Shown here piece after piece: positions 1-8,994 of a DNA stretch of 64,000 nucleotides (its first letter is position 1; each line of letters begins with the position of its first letter). The translations under genes were made by a program, and so were the position numbers. Source of the DNA: Flavobacterium psychroterrae (GTDB lineage Bacteria > Bacteroidota > Bacteroidia > Flavobacteriales > Flavobacteriaceae); NCBI RefSeq assembly GCF_018380615.1, contig NZ_JAGYVZ010000003.1:248001-312000 (forward strand). The letters are read 5' to 3'. The notes under the pieces are model-generated. The model saw only the letters and a list, made by a program, of their open reading frames with translations. It searched no databases and had not been told where the DNA came from.

Positions 1-968
1 CACGCGCCCCATTCATCAACCATTATGGCTACTTTTTTCTCAGGATCGTATTTATCCATTACCGCACTGTGTCTGGTAACGAGTTCTTCCATTTTCAAAG
101 CTTCTTTCATGGTTTTAAAATATTGATCTTCGGTATAATCAACGCCATCACCTTTTTTAGCCCAATCGATTACGGCATAATGATGTACGCCAACTCCGCC
201 TAACATATTTAATGGAATGTTTTTCATAAGGACTTCTGTCCAATTATAATCGGCGCTATTTGATCCTGAAGCGATTCTTGTAAATCCTCCGGTATTTTCC
301 CAATCCGACATAAATGTGGCAAATTTGCGGTATTCTCCTGCATAATATTCTGCTGTCATATTTCCTCCACATCCCCAGGCTTCATTTCCAATTCCCCAAA
401 ATTTAACTTTCCACGGCTCTGTTCTGCCGTTCTTTTTGCGTAAATCACTCATCGGACTTCTGCCGCTAAAATTGGTGTATTGTACCCAATCTGCCAATTC
501 CTGAACAGTTCCGCTTCCCACATTTCCTGACAAATAAGGTTCTGCACCAAGCAATTCGCACATATTCAAAAAGTCATGCGTGCCAAAACTATTATCTTCG
601 GTTACACCACCCCACCATTTGTTTACAATTGTTGGTCGTTCTGGTTTTGGTCCAATGCCATCTTTCCAATGATAAGTATCGGCAAAACAACCACCGGGCC
701 ATCTTAAATTTGGAATTTTTAATTCTTTCAAAGCTTTAATAATATCATTTCTAACTCCATTTGTATTTGGAATTTTGGATGTGTCGCCCACAAAAAACCC
801 TCCATAAATAGATCGTCCTAAATGCTCAGCAAAATGTCCGTAGATGTTCTTATTGATTATTGGTGCATCAGTAGTATTTTTTATACTGATAATAGTAGTC
901 TGGTTTTGAGCAAAACTCAACTGATTACAAATTGTAAAAAGAAAAGTGATGAAAAGTACTTTTTTCAT
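1..968 (-). CDS. GH51 alpha-L-arabinofuranosidase, 3' end cut by window
   Basis: The first 322 residues read on the minus strand from ATG at 968 and run off the window edge. Residues 1-20 look like a signal peptide (MKKVLFITFLFTICNQLSFA), so the enzyme is exported. The mature part carries glycoside hydrolase family 51 hallmarks: IYGHFAEHLGRSIYGG, LRWPGGCFADTYHW, GIGNEAWGCGG with the likely acid/base Glu196, and VDEWGA with the likely nucleophile Glu319 at the very edge. The two glutamates lie 123 residues apart, close to the spacing in known GH51 enzymes. Family members release terminal L-arabinose from arabinan or arabinoxylan. The divergent neighbour is a Nudix-type regulator of a kind known to control arabinose genes in Bacteroidetes, which fits. 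The C-terminal domain lies outside the window. Confidence 0.93.
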   Translation of the reverse strand, partial: MKKVLFITFLFTICNQLSFAQNQTTIISIKNTTDAPIINKNIYGHFAEHLGRSIYGGFFVGDTSKIPNTNGVRNDIIKALKELKIPNLRWPGGCFADTYHWKDGIGPKPERPTIVNKWWGGVTEDNSFGTHDFLNMCELLGAEPYLSGNVGSGTVQELADWVQYTNFSGRSPMSDLRKKNGRTEPWKVKFWGIGNEAWGCGGNMTAEYYAGEYRKFATFMSDWENTGGFTRIASGSNSADYNWTEVLMKNIPLNMLGGVGVHHYAVIDWAKKGDGVDYTEDQYFKTMKEALKMEELVTRHSAVMDKYDPEKKVAIMVDEWGA

Positions 969-1463
969 AATATTGGTTTGGTTGTAATATCAGCCAGAAG
1001 CTCAGAAATCTGGTTATGATATTTGGTTGTGATAATTCTAATAAAAAAATGAATCGCTGTAATAATTGAATAACGCCGATTTTCAATTAAAGTAACAAAA
1101 GAGAAATCTCAGAATCAATTCCCTTATAATTCTAATTAGACACAAGCTTTATTCTCACGTTTTAAAGCTTATTCAATAAACGAATACAAAAATCATAAGT
1201 GTTGATTGCACATTTGTAAATCTAATTAAAATTAACATGCAAAAACAAATAAATGATAAATTAAGAGGAAAAAAAGAGTATTTCGCAAATTAGAATACTG
1301 AACAGATAGTAGAAAAATGCTTTTTATTTTATTAAATAAATTTTTTATAACGATGGCAAATGGTTAAAATGACAATTTGATACCATATGTTCTGCACTAA
1401 AATAAATATCAAAAAAAGTTAAAAAGGAGAGGTTTAATAGTGATTTTAGCATAAAAAAACTAT

Positions 1464-1471
1464 TACTTTTG
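1464..1471 (+). promoter_or_regulatory. Possible -7 box for Nudix-type regulator
   Basis: TACTTTTG fits the Bacteroidetes -7 consensus TAnnTTTG. No matching TTG was found 17-23 bases upstream, so this is a weak call based on one element only. It would give a leader of roughly 130 bases. Confidence 0.3.
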
Positions 1472-1498
1472 TCACTAGAATTGAAATCGAAACTTAGG

Positions 1499-1525
1499 TT
1501 ATAACTTTTTATAAAAGAGTTATAA
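1499..1525. promoter_or_regulatory. Inverted repeat in leader of Nudix-type regulator
   Basis: TTATAACT (1499-1506) and AGTTATAA (1518-1525) are perfect 8-bp arms separated by 11 bases. It lies about 80 bases ahead of the regulator's ATG. It could be an autoregulatory operator or simply an AT-rich hairpin; no comparison was possible. Confidence 0.35.
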
Positions 1526-1603
1526 AAATTAAGTGTAAAAACAACATTAATAAGTTGTGAAACGAATTGGGAAGTTTATATATTTACAGCTAAAATATTG
1601 AGT

Positions 1604-2293
1604 ATGCTAAACAGTTATAGCTCTGCTGATAAAGTTTTATTGGCGGTTGATTGTATCATTTTTGGATTTGACCATGAGGGGTTGAAAATACTTTTGATCA
1701 AAAGAGACTTTGAGCCTGAAAAAGGAAAATGGTCTTTGATTGGAGGTTTTTTAAAAAGAGATGAAGTATTAGATAATGCTGCAATTAGAATTTTAAATAC
1801 CTACACGGGTTTAAACGACATTTATATGGAGCAGTTATATGCTTATAGTGAAATTGATCGTGATCCTGTCGAAAGAACCATTTCGGTTTCATATTATGCT
1901 TTGATCAATATCGAAAATCATAATGCTGAACTGATTAAAAATTATCACGCGCAATGGTTTAGTATTGCCGAAGCTCCTCATTTAATTTTTGACCATAACG
2001 AAATGGTACAAAATGCTATTAAAAGATTACGCTACAGAACTTCGATTAAACCAATTGGTTTTGAATTACTGCCGGAAAAATTTACTATGCGTCAATTGTT
2101 AGAATTATATGAAGCAATTTTGAGTAAGGAATTAGACAAACGAAATTTTATCAGTAAAATTAACTCCTTAGAAATTTTAAACAAATTAGAAGAAAAAGAC
2201 ATGCAGTCTTCCAGAAAAGGATCTTATCTCTACACTTTTAATAAGGAGAAATACGAAGAAAAATTACTGAACGATTTTGTATTGAATTTATAA
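1604..2293 (+). CDS. Nudix-fold transcriptional regulator (AraR/NrtR-like)
   Basis: A 229-residue protein with an N-terminal Nudix-hydrolase fold (about residues 8-135) and a C-terminal winged-helix segment (about 145-229, with MRQLLELYEAIL and RKGSYLYTFNKEKYEE), the architecture of NrtR and of the Nudix-type AraR of Bacteroides. The Nudix box is decayed: after GGFLKRDE the catalytic RELxEE part reads RILNTYTG, so hydrolysis is unlikely and ligand sensing is the probable role. It is divergent from a GH51 arabinofuranosidase, so control of arabinose genes is the natural inference, but NAD-related regulators share this fold. The start at ATG 1604 is preferred over an in-frame TTG at 1598. A terminator follows at 2398-2430. 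Confidence 0.82.
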   Translation: MLNSYSSADKVLLAVDCIIFGFDHEGLKILLIKRDFEPEKGKWSLIGGFLKRDEVLDNAAIRILNTYTGLNDIYMEQLYAYSEIDRDPVERTISVSYYALINIENHNAELIKNYHAQWFSIAEAPHLIFDHNEMVQNAIKRLRYRTSIKPIGFELLPEKFTMRQLLELYEAILSKELDKRNFISKINSLEILNKLEEKDMQSSRKGSYLYTFNKEKYEEKLLNDFVLNL

Positions 2294-2605
2294 AAATTTT
2301 GCCCACAGATTTTACGTATTAAAAGTGATTTGCACAGCTTTTTATTTTTTAAAATATCAAATCTGCCAAATCTGCGAGAAAAATATCGAATAAAAACAAA
2401 ACCCTGAAAGCCACAAACTCTCAGGGTTTTTTCTTCAATAAAACTACTATTAAAAAACTAACTAATTAATCTAACCTAAAATTTTTGTTGTTTTCACTTA
2501 CATAAAAAAAATAAGTGTTAAATATAAATTTACAAATATAAGCAAAATAATTTCACAAAAACAAATAAAAAATTTAGTCAAAAGCAAACCTAAATAGTCT
2601 ACAAT
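2294..2605. other. Intergenic region between convergent regulators
   Basis: About 310 bases between the stop of the Nudix-type regulator and the stop of the GntR/LacI-type regulator. It contains the terminator at 2398-2430 and otherwise only AT-rich sequence without a gene or clear repeat. Confidence 0.7.
2398..2432 (+). terminator. Rho-independent terminator after Nudix-type regulator
   Basis: AAAACCCTGA (2398-2407) pairs perfectly with TCAGGGTTTT (2421-2430) across a 13-base loop and is followed by more T. It sits downstream of the plus-strand regulator; the A-run on the left could also let it act on the opposite strand. Confidence 0.85.
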
Positions 2606-3604
2606 TTATAAGGAGTTGCGGATCGTTAAGGATGATTTATTTTCTATTTGTTCTTTCCTTCCTTTGATGACCATATCTGCCAAAATTTTGCCCATGGTTT
2701 CAAAATGGGTTGAAATGGTGGTGATTCCGTTTGCTACAATCTTTTTTAACGGCGTTTCATTGTACGATATAATGCCAAAATCAATTCCTAATTTCAGGTT
2801 TTGACCTCGTGCATTTTCGATTACACGCACTAAATCACGATCATTCGGGATAATATATAAATCTCCCGAAGTAATTTCCCTATCTGTAAATTCAGTTATG
2901 ATTTCATATTCAAAATTGTAATTGGTACAAAAATTTTCAAATCCAATTTTCATCCCCAGTGGTTCCCGGAATCCGGGAAAAATTAAAATTAGTTTTTTAT
3001 ATTTTCCTAATTTAGATTTCCCTTTTAGTAAACCTTCAAAAATATCTTTTTCGTGATTTTGATAAATGGCGGGATACAATTTCAAGTCCGGATTGGTCTG
3101 ATCCAGTATGATAACTTCGCTTACTGGTAGGGTTTTTATAAATTTAACTACATCGTTTAAGTTAGTTGGCATAATGATGTATTTTGTATAATTCCCGTTA
3201 CTGTCATTTATTAGCTTTTGAAAAACGGGAACATTAAAATGATGAAAGAAAATATCGACCTGAACATTTTTTCCAATGTTTTTTAAAAACGAATTATAGA
3301 TGTCTTCCTTAAAACTGTTTAATTCATCAAATAATAAAAAAATCTTTTGTTTTATAGTGGTTTCAACGCTTTTAACGTAATATCCTTTACCTGGAATGGC
3401 ATAAATAATGCCTCTTTTTTTTAGTTCATCATAACCCAATAAAACCGTATCACGCGATAATGAAAACGCCAGACAAACTTTATTCACAGACGGAAGCCTG
3501 TCGCCTTTTACCAATTTTTCTTCTTCGATTGCTTTTTCTATTGAAAGAATAATCTGCTTATATTTTGGCAATCCAATGTTATTTTGAATGGAAATAATAT
3601 TCAT
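2606..3604 (-). CDS. GntR/LacI-type transcriptional regulator, probably of galactose operon
   Basis: N-terminal GntR winged helix-turn-helix (about residues 10-70 from ATG 3604, with GDRLPSVNKVCLAFSLSRDT and GKGYYV) joined to a periplasmic-binding-protein-like sensor domain (about 90-330), ending in TTISTHFETMGKILADMVIK, a pattern typical of LacI-type C-termini. This GntR-LacI hybrid is common in Bacteroidetes sugar operons. ATG 3604 is preferred over the longer TTG at 3625. It is divergent from galM-galK-galT-symporter, and a palindrome at 3636-3651 lies between the two starts, so it most likely controls the galactose operon and perhaps itself. The effector is not known from sequence. Confidence 0.85.
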   Translation of the reverse strand: MNIISIQNNIGLPKYKQIILSIEKAIEEEKLVKGDRLPSVNKVCLAFSLSRDTVLLGYDELKKRGIIYAIPGKGYYVKSVETTIKQKIFLLFDELNSFKEDIYNSFLKNIGKNVQVDIFFHHFNVPVFQKLINDSNGNYTKYIIMPTNLNDVVKFIKTLPVSEVIILDQTNPDLKLYPAIYQNHEKDIFEGLLKGKSKLGKYKKLILIFPGFREPLGMKIGFENFCTNYNFEYEIITEFTDREITSGDLYIIPNDRDLVRVIENARGQNLKLGIDFGIISYNETPLKKIVANGITTISTHFETMGKILADMVIKGRKEQIENKSSLTIRNSL

Positions 3605-3635
3605 AAAAAATAGATTTTTGAGCAATATACAAAAA

Positions 3636-3651
3636 ACTGGTAGGTACCGGT
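3636..3651. promoter_or_regulatory. Candidate operator of the GntR/LacI-type regulator
   Basis: ACTGGTA GG TACCGGT: 7-base arms with one mismatch around a 2-base centre. It lies 32 bases ahead of the regulator's ATG and about 55 bases ahead of galM's ATG, just upstream of the galM -7-like box, where binding would block transcription both ways. GC-richer than its surroundings. Inferred from symmetry and position only. Confidence 0.6.
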
Positions 3652-3673
3652 ATGCAAAGCTAAAGAATGTTTC

Positions 3674-3681
3674 TATTTTTG
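3674..3681 (+). promoter_or_regulatory. Possible galM-galK-galT promoter -7 box
   Basis: TATTTTTG matches TAnnTTTG. It lies inside a longer open frame that starts at 3667, so transcription would begin after that start; this argues for ATG 3706 as the real galM start. No -33 TTG is visible, and the region where it should be overlaps the operator candidate. Confidence 0.45.
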
Positions 3682-3705
3682 GATTTCATATTTGGTAAAA
3701 ATTGT

Positions 3706-4761
3706 ATGGAAATAAAACACATATCGCATTTTCAAAACGAATCTACTCCTAAATCATTTGGTTTAATGCCAGATAATGAAGAAATTCTTTCTTTTGAATT
3801 GTCAAATAAAAACGGAATGAAAGTTCAAATCATTAATTATGGTGCAACTGTAACTTCTTTACAAATTCCGGTTTCAAATGGTCATCTTGTGGATGTTGTT
3901 TTAGGTTTTGATAATTTAGAATCTTACATCGCTTCTTATAATTTGCTAAGTCCTCCGTATTTTGGAACTACTGTTGGTCGTTACGCAGGACGAATAAATA
4001 AAGGAACTTTTACATTAAACGAAAAAACATACCAGTTAAATACCAATAATAACGGAAACACTTTGCATGGCGGAAATGTTGGTTTTGGAAAAAAAGCATG
4101 GAACGTTATCAATTTAACTTCCGGCAATAATCCATCCATAACTTTAAGTCTTTCGAGTGAAAATCTTGACGAAAATTTTCCGGGTGAATTACACGTCGAT
4201 TTGACTTATACTTTAACCGAAGACAATGAATTGAAGCTTGAATATAAAGCAACAACTACAGAAGATACGATTATCAATTTAACGCATCATAGTTATTTTA
4301 ATCTCGACGGTCATGATGCAAGTGTTCTGGATCAAACTATGTTTATTGATGCCGAAAAAATATTAGAAACAAATGCAGAGAATATCCCAACCGGAAATTT
4401 TACGGAGCTTTCTAATCATGATTTTGATTTTAGAACGACGAAAAAATGTCCTGCTGAAATTGATAATTCATTTGTAATTGAACCCACAAATAATGCTGTG
4501 GCGAAATTATTGAGTTCAAAAAATAATTTGCAAATGACCGTTTACACAAATCAGCCAAGCGTTCATGTTTATGTGGGCGGAAATTGTTTTGATATTTTAA
4601 AAGGAAAAGAAAATACTAATTATCATCCGTCAAGCGGAATTTGTTTTGAAACTCAAAATTTCCCTGATGCGCCAAATCACGAAGATTTTCCAAATTCGGT
4701 TTTGAAAAAAGGAGAGGAATATCATCAAAAAACGATTTATAAATTTGAGAATATAAACTAA
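3706..4761 (+). CDS. galM: Aldose 1-epimerase (galactose mutarotase)
   Basis: 351 residues from ATG 3706. It interconverts the anomers of galactose and feeds alpha-galactose to galactokinase. Family features are clear: NYGATVTSLQIP, GRYAGRINKGTF, NTLHGG with His121, NLTHHSYFNL with the likely acid His195, and GICFETQNFPDAPNH with the likely base Glu315. No signal peptide is visible, so it should be cytoplasmic. Length is normal. It is first in a four-gene operon, followed 54 bases later by galK. The open frame extends upstream to 3667, but that start would precede the predicted transcription start. Confidence 0.95.
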   Translation: MEIKHISHFQNESTPKSFGLMPDNEEILSFELSNKNGMKVQIINYGATVTSLQIPVSNGHLVDVVLGFDNLESYIASYNLLSPPYFGTTVGRYAGRINKGTFTLNEKTYQLNTNNNGNTLHGGNVGFGKKAWNVINLTSGNNPSITLSLSSENLDENFPGELHVDLTYTLTEDNELKLEYKATTTEDTIINLTHHSYFNLDGHDASVLDQTMFIDAEKILETNAENIPTGNFTELSNHDFDFRTTKKCPAEIDNSFVIEPTNNAVAKLLSSKNNLQMTVYTNQPSVHVYVGGNCFDILKGKENTNYHPSSGICFETQNFPDAPNHEDFPNSVLKKGEEYHQKTIYKFENIN

Positions 4762-4815
4762 ATTTTTTTGGATAAAATTTCGGAATCACAAGATATTACC
4801 ATTGAATTAAATATA

Positions 4816-5976
4816 ATGAATGACATTTTAATACAGAATACGACTGCTTTTTTTGAAAAATCATTTGGATCAGTTCCTCAAAAAGTGGTTCTTTCTCCGG
4901 GAAGAATCAACATTATTGGTGAACATATTGATTATAATGACGGTTATGTTTTACCGGCGGCAATTGATAAGGTTATTTGTTTTGCTTTCGAAAAAAATAA
5001 TACTAAAAAATCGAAAATAATTGCGATTGATTTAAACGAAGAGTTTGAAATTGATTTGTCAGACAAAGTCGAATTAAGTGATATTGTCTGGACAAATTAT
5101 GTACGCGGGGTTATCAAACAATTGCAGGATAACGGTTTTTTGTTTGAAGGTTTCAATTGTGTTTTTAGCAGTAATATTCCGGTTGGTTCTGGATTATCAT
5201 CTTCGGCGGCTTTAGAATGCGGAATGATTTTCGGAATAAAAGAACTTTTTGAGTTAAAAATTGAAAAGGTTGACATTGCCTTATTAGGACAAAAAGCAGA
5301 ACATTGGGTAGGAATTAATTGCGGAATTATGGATCAGTTTTCAAGCGTTCACGGTCTTGAAAACAAAGTAATAAAACTGGATTGCAATACGCTGGATTAT
5401 GAATATCATAATGCTGATTTTAAAGATTATTCGCTCGTTTTATTTGATAGTAATGTTAAACATTCGCTTTTTACATCTGAATATAATACCCGTAGAATTG
5501 AATGTGAACAAGGTTTAGCAATTATTAAGAATAATTTTCCTGAAGTAAAAAGTTTTCGGGATTGTACCGAAGAACAACTTTTGAGCATTCAGGATAAAAT
5601 AAATGAAACTGTTTTTAAAAGAGTTCACTTTGTTGTGAAAGAAATTAACCGCGTAATAAAGGCTTGTGAAGCTCTTGATAATGGAAATATAAAACTTTTA
5701 GGACAATTGCTTTTTGAAACGCATTATGGGTTATCACAAGAGTATGAAGTGAGTTGCGAGGAGCTGGATATGCTGGTAGATACCGCAAAATCTGACGATG
5801 CAATTGTTGGTTCACGATTAATGGGAGGTGGTTTTGGCGGCTGTACAATCAATTTGATTAAAAAAGGTCATGAAAATGAGGTAAAGCGTAAGTTTTCGAA
5901 TCTTTATTTAGATACATTTGGGATTGAATTAAAATTCTATGATGTAAAAATCGCAAACGGAACAACACTACTTTAA
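4816..5976 (+). CDS. galK: Galactokinase
   Basis: 386 residues. Phosphorylates alpha-D-galactose to galactose 1-phosphate with ATP. The galactokinase signature GRINIIGEHIDYNDGY lies at about 29-44, the GHMP-kinase ATP loop GSGLSSSAA at 124-132, and the third motif LMGGGFGGCTIN near 335-346. ATG 4816 is chosen because it places the signature at the usual distance from the N-terminus; an upstream in-frame TTG at 4768 would add 16 residues unlike the family. Between galM and galT in the same operon. Confidence 0.97.
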   Translation: MNDILIQNTTAFFEKSFGSVPQKVVLSPGRINIIGEHIDYNDGYVLPAAIDKVICFAFEKNNTKKSKIIAIDLNEEFEIDLSDKVELSDIVWTNYVRGVIKQLQDNGFLFEGFNCVFSSNIPVGSGLSSSAALECGMIFGIKELFELKIEKVDIALLGQKAEHWVGINCGIMDQFSSVHGLENKVIKLDCNTLDYEYHNADFKDYSLVLFDSNVKHSLFTSEYNTRRIECEQGLAIIKNNFPEVKSFRDCTEEQLLSIQDKINETVFKRVHFVVKEINRVIKACEALDNGNIKLLGQLLFETHYGLSQEYEVSCEELDMLVDTAKSDDAIVGSRLMGGGFGGCTINLIKKGHENEVKRKFSNLYLDTFGIELKFYDVKIANGTTLL

Positions 5977-5991
5977 TACCAAAAAATTAAA

Positions 5992-7047
5992 ATGAAAAAT
6001 TTTGACATTAACGAAGACCCTCACAGACGTTTTAATCCCTTACTTAATGAGTGGGTTTTAGTATCACCTCATCGTGCAAAACGCCCGTGGCAAGGACAAA
6101 ACGAAACCATTACAACCGAAACATTACCAAAACACGACCCCACCTGTTATTTATGTCCGGGAAATGTTCGTGCTAACGGGGAGAACAACCCCAACTATGA
6201 AGAAAGTTTTGTGTTTGAAAATGATTTTGCTGCAATGAAGCAGGATGAGATTATTTTTGAAGAAGATATTAAACATACTTTTTTTAAGGCAAAACCGGAA
6301 CAGGGAATTTCAAGAGTTGTCTGTTTTTCTCCAAGACACGATCTTACGTTACCGGAAATGGAAATTGAAGGAATTGAAAACATCATCAAAACCTGGCAAA
6401 AAGAATACACTGATTTAGGAAATATAAAATACATCAATCACGTTCAGATTTTTGAGAATAAAGGAAGCGTGATGGGTTGTAGTAATCCGCATCCGCATGG
6501 ACAAATATGGGCGCAATCATCATTACCAACTCAGGTCGAGAAAACACAAAACAGCCTGAAATCTTATTTTGATAAAAACCAAAGAACACTTTTACAGGAT
6601 TATCTTCAAGCCGAATTAAGAACTGGAGAACGTGTTGTAATCGAAAATGATCATTTTGTGGCATTAGTTCCGTTTTGGGCAATCTGGCCATACGAAACTA
6701 TGATTATCAGCAAAAGAGCGCTAAATAAAATTACTGATTTCACTGCCGAAGAAACGAATGCTTTTGCGGTAATTTTAAAGCAATTGACAATTAAGTACGA
6801 TAATTTATTTAGTACTTCTTTCCCCTATTCATCAGGAATTCACCAAGCGCCAACAGATGGTTTAGAACATCCGGAATGGCATTTTCACATGCATTTTTAT
6901 CCGCCATTATTGCGTTCAGCAACCGTTAAAAAATTCATGGTTGGATATGAAATGTTAGGCGAATCCCAACGTGATATTACAGCTGAAAGAAGTGCCGAAA
7001 CTTTAAGACAACAATCAGACATTCATTATAAATTGAAGAAAAAATAA
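5992..7047 (+). CDS. galT: Galactose-1-phosphate uridylyltransferase
   Basis: 351 residues, 15 bases after galK. Swaps UMP between UDP-glucose and galactose 1-phosphate. Seen in the sequence: CYLCPGN with Cys52 and Cys55 as likely metal ligands, SNPHPHGQIWA with the active-site pair His167 and His169 (His169 the nucleotidylated residue by family knowledge), and HPEWHFHMHFYPP near the C-terminus. Normal length. No galE is present in the operon, so the epimerase must be encoded elsewhere. Confidence 0.97.
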   Translation: MKNFDINEDPHRRFNPLLNEWVLVSPHRAKRPWQGQNETITTETLPKHDPTCYLCPGNVRANGENNPNYEESFVFENDFAAMKQDEIIFEEDIKHTFFKAKPEQGISRVVCFSPRHDLTLPEMEIEGIENIIKTWQKEYTDLGNIKYINHVQIFENKGSVMGCSNPHPHGQIWAQSSLPTQVEKTQNSLKSYFDKNQRTLLQDYLQAELRTGERVVIENDHFVALVPFWAIWPYETMIISKRALNKITDFTAEETNAFAVILKQLTIKYDNLFSTSFPYSSGIHQAPTDGLEHPEWHFHMHFYPPLLRSATVKKFMVGYEMLGESQRDITAERSAETLRQQSDIHYKLKKK

Positions 7048-7087
7048 TAAAATAAAAGATACCTATTTTAAACCATTACATAACACA

Positions 7088-7124
7088 ATCTTAGTTTGGA
7101 TTATTTTTTAAACTAAGATTTTTA
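7088..7124 (+). terminator. AT-rich hairpin between galT and symporter
   Basis: ATCTTAGTTT (7088-7097) pairs perfectly with AAACTAAGAT (7110-7119) across a 12-base loop, followed by a short T-run. It lies in the 130-base gap between galT and the symporter, so it may partly terminate and lower symporter expression. The stem is AT-rich, so strength is uncertain. Confidence 0.5.
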
Positions 7125-7179
7125 AAACCCCAATGAAAACAAACAATCACTTATATTAATTTTTAAAATACTACTAACA

Positions 7180-8865
7180 ATGAACCAGAACCTTGCTTTC
7201 GCAGATTATGCGGTATTTATTATTTATTTCATCGTAGTTTCTACTTACGGTTATACCGTTTACCGCAAACGTAAACAGGACGAACAAGATGCTAAAGCAT
7301 ATTTTTTGGCCGAAGGAAACTTAACCTGGTGGGCTATTGGAGCATCTTTAATTGCCTCAAATATTTCGGCTGAACAATTCATCGGAATGAGTGGTGAAGG
7401 TTTCTTTTTAGGAATTGCTGTTGCTGCTTACGAATGGATCGCTGCTATTGCGCTGATTATCGTGGCTGTCTGGTTTATTCCGGTATATCTTAAAAATAAG
7501 ATTTATACAATGCCACAATTCTTAAAAACACGTTATAATGAATCGACTGCATTGATTATGGCTGTTTTCTGGTTGTTTTTGTATGTATTTGTAAATTTAA
7601 CTTCTATCCTATATTTAGGAGCCGTTGCTATTAATGGTTTAGCCGGAGGAGAATATTTGCATGTTATCATGATTGGTTTAGCTGTATTTGCTTTATTTAT
7701 CTCTTTGGGAGGTATGAAAGTGGTGGCTTATACTGATGTTATTCAGGTTGCGGTTTTAATTATTGGAGGTTTAGTAACTTCTTACATTGCACTAACAACT
7801 GTAGGACAATATTTTGGAGTTGGTGAAAATGCCATTGCAGGTTTCAAAGTTTTAATGAGAGAAGCTCCTGAGCATTTCAAAATGATTATCCCAAAACCTA
7901 CTGCAACATCTTCTCAGCTTGATATTGATAAATATTTGACTTTCCCGGGTTTGATGTCATACCTTGCCGGTATCTGGATCATCAACTTAAACTACTGGGG
8001 TTGTAACCAATACATCACTCAAAGAGCTTTGGGTGCTGATTTGCAAACTGCCCGTACAGGTATTTTATTTGCCGGAATACTAAAATTATTAATGCCTGTA
8101 ATCGTAATGTTACCTGGTATTGCTGCTTACGTTTTATATCAAAACGGACATTTACCTCAATTAGTTGGAGGAAAAGACGGTGCTTATTCTGCTGTATTGA
8201 CTTTCTTACCAACGGGTTTAAAAGGACTTTCGGTAGCGGCATTAACAGCTGCAATTGTGGCTTCGTTAGCCGGAAAAGTAAATAGTATTTCAACAATTTA
8301 TACTTTAGATATTCATAAAAAATACATCCAGAAAGAAGCTGGAGAAAAGCAACAGGTAAACATTGGTCGAATTGCCGTTTTTGCTGCAATGCTTTTAGCT
8401 GTTTTATTTACATGGAATGATATTTTAGGAATTGGTGGAGTTGGTGGATTTACCTATATCCAAAAATATACAGGTTTCATTAGCCCGGGAGTTTTCGCAA
8501 TGTTCGTTTTAGGTATGTTCTGGAAAAGAACTACGGGTGCAGCTGCAATTGTGGGTGTAATTTTAGGATTTGTACTTTCGGTTTTATTCAACGAATATGC
8601 TCCAATGCTTTTTGGAAACGAGACTTTATTATATACTGCTTATCCTAACGGAAAAGGAGCTTATGAAATTCCGTTTCATATTTGTATGGGATTATCATTC
8701 TTATTCACCACTTTAGTAATGGTTGCAATGAGTTTTGCAGGACCAAAAATTAATCCTAAAGCGTTTGATATAGATTCTGAAATGTTTAAAGTAAAACCAC
8801 AAACTACAGTTTTAATCGTAATTACATTATTGATTATCGTGGCTTTATATGTAAAATTCTGGTAG
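7180..8865 (+). CDS. Sodium:solute symporter (SGLT-type sugar transporter)
   Basis: 561 residues, strongly hydrophobic with about 14 membrane spans. It belongs to the sodium/solute symporter family: DYAVFIIYFIVVSTYGY at the start, LIASNISAEQFIGMSGEG, the sugar-symporter signature region NYWGCNQYITQRALGA, and a long extracellular-type loop before FTYIQKYTGFISPGVFAMF. Such proteins import sugars with Na+. Its place after galM-galK-galT makes galactose the likely substrate, although glucose is possible. A strong terminator follows at 8900-8931. Confidence 0.93.
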   Translation: MNQNLAFADYAVFIIYFIVVSTYGYTVYRKRKQDEQDAKAYFLAEGNLTWWAIGASLIASNISAEQFIGMSGEGFFLGIAVAAYEWIAAIALIIVAVWFIPVYLKNKIYTMPQFLKTRYNESTALIMAVFWLFLYVFVNLTSILYLGAVAINGLAGGEYLHVIMIGLAVFALFISLGGMKVVAYTDVIQVAVLIIGGLVTSYIALTTVGQYFGVGENAIAGFKVLMREAPEHFKMIIPKPTATSSQLDIDKYLTFPGLMSYLAGIWIINLNYWGCNQYITQRALGADLQTARTGILFAGILKLLMPVIVMLPGIAAYVLYQNGHLPQLVGGKDGAYSAVLTFLPTGLKGLSVAALTAAIVASLAGKVNSISTIYTLDIHKKYIQKEAGEKQQVNIGRIAVFAAMLLAVLFTWNDILGIGGVGGFTYIQKYTGFISPGVFAMFVLGMFWKRTTGAAAIVGVILGFVLSVLFNEYAPMLFGNETLLYTAYPNGKGAYEIPFHICMGLSFLFTTLVMVAMSFAGPKINPKAFDIDSEMFKVKPQTTVLIVITLLIIVALYVKFW

Positions 8866-8899
8866 TATTATTTTTTACTATATTATTTTTTGAAGAATT

Positions 8900-8931
8900 A
8901 AAGACTATCATTTTTTGGTAGTCTTTTTTTT
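8900..8931 (+). terminator. Rho-independent terminator of galactose operon
   Basis: AAAGACTATC (8900-8909) pairs with GGTAGTCTTT (8917-8926), one T-G wobble, 7-base loop, then a run of T. It ends the galactose operon. Confidence 0.88.
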
Positions 8932-8994
8932 GTTTCCGAAGATTTGATTTACATTTTATTCAAAGAAATTGCCAGAGATTAAAGAGAGTTGAAA

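Larger units (their letters stand above)
969..1597. other. Intergenic region between divergent arabinose-related genes
   Basis: About 630 bases, very AT-rich, with no convincing gene. It must hold the promoters of both the arabinofuranosidase (leftward) and the Nudix-type regulator (rightward). I see a -7-like box at 1464-1471 and an inverted repeat at 1499-1525, listed separately. No RNA gene was recognised. Confidence 0.6.

Noticed and set aside
822..1019. Plus-strand frame opposite the start of the GH51 gene
   Set aside because: The minus-strand GH51 reading with signal peptide and catalytic residues explains this DNA.
3667..3705. Longer N-terminus of GalM
   Set aside because: The likely promoter -7 box lies inside it, so the message would start downstream of that codon.
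1..8865. Polysaccharide utilisation locus
   Set aside because: No SusC/SusD pair is visible; only one glycoside hydrolase and cytoplasmic galactose genes. A PUL may exist to the left of the window.
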